Origin: Solirubrobacterales bacterium 70-9
GTDB lineage: Bacteria > Actinomycetota > Thermoleophilia > Solirubrobacterales > 70-9
DNA: 5,622 nt
Direction: 5' to 3'
Assembly: GCA_001898095.1 (NCBI GenBank)
Contig: MKSH01000056.1
Coordinates: forward strand, 11,601-17,222
This document shows, piece by piece, positions 1 through 4,060 of this stretch. How positions within the stretch are numbered: the stretch's first letter is position 1; each line of letters begins with the position of its first letter. Below the pieces are notes generated by a model. The model was not told where the DNA came from. It made no database searches and saw nothing but the letters and a program-made list of their open reading frames with translations. Made by a program: the position numbers and the translations under genes.

Positions 1-22
1 AGCTAGGCTCTGCCGATCAGCT

Positions 23-112
23 GGAGAGGTGTCCGAGTGGCTTAAGGAGCACGATTGGAAATCGTGTGGGCGGGGTTAACTCGCCTCGTGGGTTCGAATC
101 CCACCCTCTCCG
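23..112 (+). tRNA. tRNA-Ser (anticodon GGA), class II
   Basis: Complete serine tRNA decoding UCC/UCU. The acceptor stem GGAGAGG (23-29) pairs perfectly with CCTCTCC (105-111), followed by discriminator G112. The anticodon stem CACGA (50-54) pairs with TCGTG (62-66) around the seven-base loop TTGGAAA, placing anticodon GGA at 57-59. The T arm GTGGG-TTCGAAT-CCCAC spans 88-104. The long variable arm (67-87) is the class II hallmark of Ser/Leu tRNAs, and G discriminator plus GGA identifies Ser. The 3' CCA is not encoded: the base after the discriminator is T. The discriminator base is also the outermost base of the inverted-repeat arm of the repeat that follows, so the tRNA primary transcript probably runs straight into that hairpin. 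Its promoter would lie left of the window or within the first 22 bases, where none is evident. Confidence 0.97.
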
Positions 113-236
113 TTTGCGGGGATCTGAGGGCGCCTCGCGGCGTCCTCGGTCGTTCGGCTCGGGTCACGCACGTTTGTGCGCTCCCCTCGCCTCACTTCCC
201 TGCGTCCTTGCGAGGCTGGCTCAGATCCCCGCAAAC
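112..236 (+). repeat. structured dispersed repeat, copy A
   Basis: A perfect 16-bp inverted repeat (112-127 against 221-236, left arm GTTTGCGGGGATCTGA) plus the pair G128-C220 closes a 91-nt core (129-219). Inside, a symmetric 3x3 internal loop is followed by a second 7-bp stem GCCTCGC/GCGAGGC (132-138/210-216), and the core carries a 5-bp hairpin CGCAC-GTTT-GTGCG (167-180). The word GCGTCCT occurs twice in the core (140-146 and 202-208). The core recurs in inverted orientation at 3939-4029 with 84 of 91 identical bases and no gaps. It fills the convergent gap between tRNA-Ser and tadA, ending 32 nt past the tadA stop codon, so it may also serve as their transcription terminator; there is no U-tract on either strand. 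Which strand, if any, is transcribed as a functional RNA cannot be told from here. Confidence 0.9.
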
Positions 237-268
237 CTGCCTTGGGGCTCTCCGCGGCGGGGCGTTTC

Positions 269-712
269 TCAGCGCCTCGCCGCGAAAAACTCGCGTAGGA
301 GGGTGGCGGAGTCGGCGGCACGGAGGCCGGGGATGACGCGGGGGCGGTGGTTCAAGGCGGGTTGGGCAAGGATGTCGAGGACGCTGCCGGCGGCTCCGGC
401 CTTGGGGTCGGGGGCGGCGAAGACGACGGTCGGGATGCGGGCGAGGACGATCGCGCCGGCGCACATCGCGCAGGGCTCGAGGGTGACGTAGAGGGTCGTG
501 TCGGCGAGGCGCCAGCCGCCGAGGGCCTCGGCGGCGGCGCGGATCGCGAGGATCTCGGCGTGGGCGGTCGGATCGCCGCGCAGCTCGCGCTCGTTGCCGG
601 CCGCGGCGAGGAGATCGCCGTCGCGGAGGATGGCGGCGCCGATCGGGACGTCGCCGTGCGCCTCCGCCGCGCGGGCCTCGGCGAGGGCGATCTCCATGCC
701 GCGCTCGTGCAC
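269..712 (-). CDS. tadA: tRNA adenosine(34) deaminase TadA
   Basis: A 147-residue cytidine-deaminase-fold enzyme that converts the wobble adenosine of tRNA-Arg(ACG) to inosine in the cytoplasm. The zinc and proton-shuttle motif HAE is at residues 51-53 in the family context DPTAHAEI, and the second zinc motif PCAMC is at 80-84 (ligands C81 and C84). VPIGA at 22-26 matches the usual TadA N-terminal strand. I chose the GTG at 710-712 over the ATG at 695-697 because it keeps the sequence HERGM, which aligns with the conserved helix (HEYWM in the E. coli enzyme) that the shorter form would cut. Neither start has a strong Shine-Dalgarno sequence. The frame stays open further upstream to 856, but that segment lacks family similarity and overlaps the start of the divergent protease gene. 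Length is within the range of bacterial TadA proteins. It stands as a single gene, convergent with tRNA-Ser. Confidence 0.94.
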   Translation of the reverse strand: MHERGMEIALAEARAAEAHGDVPIGAAILRDGDLLAAAGNERELRGDPTAHAEILAIRAAAEALGGWRLADTTLYVTLEPCAMCAGAIVLARIPTVVFAAPDPKAGAAGSVLDILAQPALNHRPRVIPGLRAADSATLLREFFAARR

Positions 713-803
713 CGCAGCTTCTTGCTCAGGGATTTTGCCGCCGCCGCCTTGCACCGATGCTGGAGTATCCCGCCTGGAACTTCGGCGCGGTCGAGGTGTT
801 CGA

Positions 804-810
804 GGGAGAA
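804..810 (+). promoter_or_regulatory. ribosome binding site of the S8 protease gene
   Basis: The purine stretch GGGAGAA, complementary to the 16S rRNA 3' end, lies 6 nt before the ATG at 817, with its GGAG core at 805-808 8 nt away. It decides between that ATG, an upstream in-frame ATG at 757 and a downstream one at 826. Confidence 0.75.
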
Positions 811-816
811 CCGGCA

Positions 817-2226
817 ATGTTCTTGATGCAACGGAAAACGGCTCTAGGGGCGGCACTGATCGGCTGCCTGGCGCTGCTCGGCGCGACCGCGGCGGGCACC
901 GGGGCGAACGCGATCGGGCAGGCGCACCGGTTCGCGCCGCGCCAGCTGGTGGTCAAGGTCGACGGCGAAGCGCACGCGCGCACGGTCGGGCTGCCACGCG
1001 GCGCCGGCGTCCTCGCCACCGCCCGGGCCCTGCGGGCGAAGCCGAACGTCGAGTACGCCGAGCCCAACTACGCCGCCCACGCCTCGGCGGTGGAACTGGA
1101 ACCGGTCGACCCCGACGACCCCGGCACCCTCGAACTCGGCGCCACCGGCTCGACCGCGACCCCGGGCGGCTGGGCGACGAAACAGTGGGACTTCCTCAAC
1201 TACTCCGGCACGGCGACGACGAAATTGCCGATCTCACCGGGCGGCATCGACGCGCCCGGCGCCTGGGCGAACCTGGAAGCGGTGGGACGACCGGGCGGCA
1301 AGGGCGTGGTGGTCGCCGTGCTCGACAGCGGCATCGCCTACCGCGACTACGGCACCTCCTACGTGCGCAGTCCCGACTTCTCCCCGGAACAGTTCGTCCC
1401 CGGTGAGGATTTCGTCGACCACGACAAGCTGCCGCTCGACGAGAACGGCCACGGAACCCACGTCGCCGGCACGATCGCCGAGCAGACCAACAACGGGATC
1501 GGGCTGACCGGGCTTGCCTACGGGACGAAGCTGATGCCGGTCCGGGTGCTGAACCGCGGCAACGTCGGCTACGCCAACCGGATCGCCGCCGGGATCAAAT
1601 TCGCCGTCGAACACCACGCCCAGGTGATCAACATGAGCTTCAACTTCGCCTGCGGCGAGAAGGTGCCGCAGGTCGACGAAGCGCTGCGCGAAGCGTACGC
1701 GCACGGGATCGTCACGGTCGCCTCCGGCGGCAACCTCTCCACCTCCGCCTCGAGCGTCGCCAGCTGCGTGTCGGAGCCCGCCACCGGCCCGCGCGTGATC
1801 GGCGTCGGCGGCACCACCGAGGGCGGCTGCATCGGCAGCTACTCGCTCGCCGGGAAGGGGATCGACGTCGTCGCCCCGGGCGGCGGCACCCCGGCCGCGG
1901 GCTGCCCCTCGATCCTCTCCCGCCCGATCTACCAGGTGACCCTGAAGCCGGGGACGACGAACGAATTCACGGTCCCCGGCAACTACGTCGGCACCTCGAT
2001 GGCGGCCGCCCACGTCTCCGCCACGGTGGCCCTGATCCTCGCCTCCGGCGTGATCCCGAAGAGCCTCAGCCCGAAAGCGAAAGTGCGCGCCGTCATCCAA
2101 CGCCTGAAGGTGACCGCCCGCAGCTTGGGCTATCCCAAAACCGTGCAAGGCGCCGGCCTCATCGACGCCGCCCGCGCCACCGCCCCAGCCACCACCAACC
2201 TCGCCACCTCGCGCCGCGTCCGTTAG
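817..2226 (+). CDS. secreted S8 family (subtilisin-like) serine protease
   Basis: A 469-residue subtilase. An N-terminal signal (RK at 6-7, hydrophobic 9-25, likely cleavage after GANA near 32) is followed by a propeptide-like segment (about 42-90) ending in YAEPNY, typical of S8 inhibitor prodomains. The catalytic domain has Asp170 in VVAVLDSGI, His212 in GHGTHVAG, oxyanion-hole Asn306 in ASGGN and nucleophile Ser394 in GTSMAAAHV, so the triad is intact and the enzyme should be active outside the cell. Four cysteines (279, 317, 338, 363) could form disulfides. No C-terminal anchor or sorting signal is seen. Residues 14-17 read LIGC, which formally fits a lipobox, but the hydrophobic run continues beyond the cysteine, so ordinary signal-peptidase-I secretion is favoured. 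The start at 817 is set by the Shine-Dalgarno at 804-810. The gene is divergent from tadA (104-nt gap) and convergent with the stress-protein gene. The natural substrate is unknown. Confidence 0.95.
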   Translation: MFLMQRKTALGAALIGCLALLGATAAGTGANAIGQAHRFAPRQLVVKVDGEAHARTVGLPRGAGVLATARALRAKPNVEYAEPNYAAHASAVELEPVDPDDPGTLELGATGSTATPGGWATKQWDFLNYSGTATTKLPISPGGIDAPGAWANLEAVGRPGGKGVVVAVLDSGIAYRDYGTSYVRSPDFSPEQFVPGEDFVDHDKLPLDENGHGTHVAGTIAEQTNNGIGLTGLAYGTKLMPVRVLNRGNVGYANRIAAGIKFAVEHHAQVINMSFNFACGEKVPQVDEALREAYAHGIVTVASGGNLSTSASSVASCVSEPATGPRVIGVGGTTEGGCIGSYSLAGKGIDVVAPGGGTPAAGCPSILSRPIYQVTLKPGTTNEFTVPGNYVGTSMAAAHVSATVALILASGVIPKSLSPKAKVRAVIQRLKVTARSLGYPKTVQGAGLIDAARATAPATTNLATSRRVR

Positions 2227-2268
2227 CGAGGCCTCCGACCACCGGAGCCCCCCCGGCGGCTTCCCGTC

Positions 2269-2338
2269 AGCGGGGGTCGGGGGACCCCTGAACGAACCTC
2301 CCCGCTGTTGTGAGAGAAGGGGTCCCCCGACCCCCGCT
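2269..2338. terminator. probable bidirectional terminator: 21-bp perfect inverted repeat
   Basis: The arms 2269-2289 and 2318-2338 are exact reverse complements over 21 bp, separated by a 28-nt loop. The structure begins 42 nt after the protease stop and 4 nt past the stress-protein stop on the other strand, where a shared terminator of convergent genes is expected. There is no clear U-tract. Each arm can also fold alone (GGGGTC-GGGG-GACCCC at 2273-2288 and its mirror), so one long hairpin or two small ones are possible. Confidence 0.7.
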
Positions 2339-2342
2339 CCCG

Positions 2343-2786
2343 CTAAGTCGTCCTGACGATGATCACGCTGCAGGGAGCGTGATGCGACACATTGTTCGGC
2401 ACGCTCCCCAACAGGTAGCGCCGCGCCCCGGTCATCCCCTTGTTACCCACCACGATCAGGTCCGCCTTGATCTCTTCGGCGACGCTGAGGATCGCGTCGG
2501 CCGGGTCGCCCTCGACCGGGTGGGTCTGCGCCTCGAGCCCGGCCGCGCGCGCTTTCGCGGCGGCGGCGTCGAGGACCAGGTTGACGTCCTCGCGCGGGCC
2601 GATCTGGCCGGCGATGTCGGCCGGCGCGCCCTCCTGCTCGCTCTGGATGCGACGTTTCGACACCGGCGCGAAAGCGCTGACGACGCTCAACGTCGCCCCC
2701 GTCAATTTCGCCAGGTCGATCGCCTGTGACACCGCCTCTTCCGCAGTGTCGGAACCGTCGGTGCCGACCACGATCCGAGTGAACAC
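2343..2786 (-). CDS. universal stress protein, UspA family, ATP-binding type
   Basis: A 147-residue single-domain Usp protein. The N-terminal strand reads RIVVGTDGS (4-12), with the Asp10 that contacts nucleotide in this family. The C-terminal half carries the ATP-binding signature G-x2-G-x9-G-S: Gly114, Gly117, Gly127, Ser128, followed by the closing strand SVIIV. This marks the ATP-binding subgroup, like MJ0577, rather than E. coli UspA itself. Such proteins are cytoplasmic dimers tied to starvation, oxygen or envelope stress; the specific role here is unknown. Translation begins at GTG (2784-2786), supported by a very strong Shine-Dalgarno on the minus strand. The stop of the small membrane protein gene lies 39 nt upstream on the same strand, which suggests co-transcription. 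Length is normal for the family, with no sign of damage. Confidence 0.95.
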   Translation of the reverse strand: MFTRIVVGTDGSDTAEEAVSQAIDLAKLTGATLSVVSAFAPVSKRRIQSEQEGAPADIAGQIGPREDVNLVLDAAAAKARAAGLEAQTHPVEGDPADAILSVAEEIKADLIVVGNKGMTGARRYLLGSVPNNVSHHAPCSVIIVRTT

Positions 2787-2790
2787 GCCG

Positions 2791-2799
2791 CCTCCCTCC
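2791..2799 (-). promoter_or_regulatory. strong ribosome binding site of the usp gene
   Basis: On the minus strand this reads GGAGGGAGG, 4 nt before the GTG start. It supports the non-ATG start of the stress protein. Confidence 0.8.
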
Positions 2800-2825
2800 G
2801 CCAGGTGACAGTAACCGGGCCGATA

Positions 2826-2987
2826 CTAGCCGCTCGGTTCCCCGCTGCCGTACTCCGAACGATGAGATTCGATGAAGGTGTGCGGCAGGCCGTGGAAGCC
2901 GTCGCCGATGATTTCTTCCGGCGTGGTCGAGAGCCGCACCGCGGCGATCGCCATCGAGGCGATCAGGCAGACGATCAGCACGATCAT
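2826..2987 (-). CDS. small single-span membrane protein, 53 residues
   Basis: Not a family I recognise. The protein has an N-terminal hydrophobic helix (IVLIVCLIASMAIAAV, residues 2-17) ended by Arg18, then a polar tail with six acidic residues, three histidines (32, 36, 42) and only one further basic residue, finishing in SGEPSG. The start is ATG 2985-2987, chosen because a good GGAG lies 7 nt upstream; an in-frame GTG at 3009-3011 would add eight residues but has no ribosome binding site. The gene lies 39 nt upstream of the usp gene on the same strand and is divergent from the MBL-fold gene. A membrane-anchored partner or stress-linked accessory of the Usp protein is inference from position only. 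The combination of Shine-Dalgarno, clean transmembrane segment and operon position favours a real gene over chance. Confidence 0.65.
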   Translation of the reverse strand: MIVLIVCLIASMAIAAVRLSTTPEEIIGDGFHGLPHTFIESHRSEYGSGEPSG

Positions 2988-2994
2988 CCCGATT

Positions 2995-2998
2995 CTCC
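2995..2998 (-). promoter_or_regulatory. ribosome binding site deciding the small membrane protein start
   Basis: The minus strand reads GGAGAATCGGG immediately before the ATG, giving GGAG with 7-nt spacing. This selects 2987 over the upstream GTG at 3011. Confidence 0.6.
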
Positions 2999-3017
2999 AG
3001 ATATAGGGCACCGCCCG

Positions 3018-3037
3018 AACCCTAGGGGGTTAGGGTT
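3018..3037. promoter_or_regulatory. operator-like inverted repeat in a divergent promoter region
   Basis: AACCCTA (3018-3024) and TAGGGTT (3031-3037) form a perfect 7-bp inverted repeat with a 6-nt spacer. It sits centrally in the 56-nt gap between the divergent small membrane protein and MBL-fold genes. This is the size and place of a dimeric regulator site, although its right arm also supplies the weak AGGG Shine-Dalgarno (3032-3035, 8 nt before the ATG) of the MBL gene. No regulator gene is visible nearby. Confidence 0.35.
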
Positions 3038-3043
3038 GGCCGC

Positions 3044-3760
3044 ATGGCGTTGGAACGGGTGGCCGACGGGGTGTGGCTGCTGCGCGGGGATATCCGCGGG
3101 GCGATGAACGTCTACTTCATCGAGGAGGAGGGCGGCGTCGTCCAGTTCGACGCGGGGACGAAATCGATGCGCAAGATGGCGGCGGCGACGGCGCGCGAGC
3201 TGGGCGGGCTCACCCGTGTCATCCTCGGCCACGCCCACGCCGACCACCGCGGCACCGCCCCTTACATGGACGCGCCGGTCTTCTGCCATCCCGACGAAAT
3301 CGCCGACGCCGAAAGCGACCAGGCGATCAGCCCTTACTTCGACCTCTCGCTGCTCGAGGTGGCGCCGGTGCGCTGGCTCTACCCGACCCTGCTGAAGCGC
3401 TGGGACGGCGGCCCGGTGAAGATCGCCGGGACGGTCTCCGAGGGCGACGAGGTGGCGGGCTTCAAGGTGATCCACTTCCCCGGCCACGCGCCCGGCCTGA
3501 TCGGCCTCTGGCGCGAGAGCGACCGCGTCGCCCTCGTCTCCGACGTCGTCTACCTGGTCGACTCGGCCCGCCTGAAACCGCTGCCCCACGGCGAGGCGAG
3601 CGTCCCCCATCCCGCCTTCGCCTGTAACCACCAGGAGGCAAAGCGGAGCCTGCGACGCCTGGCCGAGCTGGAACCGAAGGTGGTCGGCGCCGGGCACGAG
3701 CGGCCGATGCGCGGCGAGGCGCTGTGCCCGGTGCTCGAGGCGGCGGCGGAGAAGTACTGA
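3044..3760 (+). CDS. MBL-fold metallo-hydrolase
   Basis: A 238-residue metallo-beta-lactamase-fold enzyme of the glyoxalase II-like group. The metal motif HxHxDH is complete as GHAHADH (His63, His65, Asp67, His68), with His148 in FPGHAPG, bridging Asp167 in VSDVV and His218 in GAGHERPM. All ligands for a dinuclear site are therefore present. No signal peptide or membrane segment is seen, so it should be cytoplasmic. The substrate cannot be named: the superfamily covers thioesters, lactones, phosphodiesters and others, and the GHERPM ending with no added domain gives no specificity. The start is the ATG with AGGG 8 nt upstream, and VADGVWLLRG near the N-terminus is the usual opening strand of the fold. 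It is divergent from the small membrane protein/usp pair; a 52-bp palindrome begins 13 nt after its stop. Confidence 0.94.
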   Translation: MALERVADGVWLLRGDIRGAMNVYFIEEEGGVVQFDAGTKSMRKMAAATARELGGLTRVILGHAHADHRGTAPYMDAPVFCHPDEIADAESDQAISPYFDLSLLEVAPVRWLYPTLLKRWDGGPVKIAGTVSEGDEVAGFKVIHFPGHAPGLIGLWRESDRVALVSDVVYLVDSARLKPLPHGEASVPHPAFACNHQEAKRSLRRLAELEPKVVGAGHERPMRGEALCPVLEAAAEKY

Positions 3761-3773
3761 GCGCCGGACCCAG

Positions 3774-3825
3774 GTCACCGTCCGCATTTACCCCCCAGAT
3801 CTGGGGGGTAAATGCGGACGGTGAC
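3774..3825. repeat. 52-bp perfect palindrome
   Basis: Every base from 3774 to 3825 pairs with its mirror around the centre AGATCT (3797-3802), giving 26-bp arms with no spacer. The centre is CCCCCC-AGATCT-GGGGGG; the outer parts are GTCACCGTCCGCATTTA and its complement. It starts 13 nt after the MBL stop, so as RNA it would be a very stable hairpin and may end that transcript, although no U-tract follows. Perfect spacer-free palindromes of this length are uncommon in bacterial chromosomes. Terminator, protein-binding site and repetitive palindromic element are all possible. Confidence 0.9.
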
Positions 3826-3923
3826 GGAAGCGTGACGTTCCTACGTCTCGTCACGGATCTCCCCCGTGACCCGTACGGGACCCGCGCCCTCGCCAGGCCC
3901 CCGTGACGCGGCCCTCACCAGCC
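3826..3923. other. non-coding spacer with small nested inverted repeats
   Basis: Part of the 300-nt gene-free stretch 3761-4060. CGTGACG (3831-3837) pairs with CGTCACG (3849-3855), and GTCACGG (3850-3856) alternatively pairs with CCGTGAC (3864-3870), so two mutually exclusive hairpins are possible. A further CGTGACG lies at 3902-3908. The short frames open here look like chance. No recognisable promoter was seen, although one for the downstream membrane-protein gene should lie in or near this stretch. Confidence 0.5.
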
Positions 3924-4044
3924 CTGCGGCGGCGTGGGCCAGCCTCGCAAGGACGCAGGAAAGCGAGGCGAGGGGAGCGCACTCCAGTGCGTGACCCGAG
4001 CCGAGCGACCGAGGACGCCGCGAGGCGCCCCCACGCCGCCGCAG
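3924..4044 (-). repeat. structured dispersed repeat, copy B
   Basis: The inverted copy of the element at 112-236. A perfect 15-bp inverted repeat (3924-3938 against 4030-4044, left arm CTGCGGCGGCGTGGG) closes a 91-nt core (3939-4029) that matches copy A at 84 of 91 positions without gaps. The 7-bp inner stem and the 5-bp hairpin stem CGCAC/GTGCG are kept, while the tetraloop differs completely (TGGA here on the minus strand, GTTT in A). Of the 15 closing base pairs, six differ from copy A, and each difference is compensated on the other arm. The element ends 16 nt before the start codon of the membrane-protein gene, so it lies in or just upstream of that gene's leader, antisense to it if the element's own strand is defined by copy A. 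Confidence 0.9.
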
Positions 4045-4060
4045 ATAGGTTTGGCGGCTG

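Noticed and set aside
1..236. Integrated element or attachment site at the tRNA-Ser 3' end
   Set aside because: The tRNA 3' end is not duplicated elsewhere in the window, and no integrase or phage gene is present.
713..816. Divergent promoters between tadA and the protease
   Set aside because: They must exist here or slightly upstream, but no hexamer pair with sensible spacing stood out on either strand (TTGCAC at 749-754 lacks a matching -10).
498..1406. Long plus-strand open frame of 302 codons
   Set aside because: It is the antisense shadow of tadA running into an out-of-frame reading of the protease; the product is Arg/Ala/Gly-rich with no motif, as usual for the spare frames of GC-rich DNA.
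1234..2148. Minus-strand open frame of 304 codons opposite the protease
   Set aside because: A GC-rich antisense shadow of the subtilase with low-complexity Gly/Asp/Val/His composition, while the plus frame carries the intact catalytic triad.
2823..2828. TAGTAT as a -10 box for usp on the minus strand
   Set aside because: No acceptable -35 hexamer at 16-18 nt, and the hexamer includes the stop codon of the upstream small gene; co-transcription is the simpler view.
3000..3005. TATATC (minus strand) as a -10 box for the small membrane protein
   Set aside because: Transcription would start inside or past the Shine-Dalgarno at 2995-2998, and no -35 is seen at proper spacing.
3724..3906. Plus-strand 60-codon open frame over the 52-bp palindrome
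   Set aside because: It overlaps the MBL gene end in another frame, and its sequence is dictated by the palindrome; no ribosome binding site or domain.
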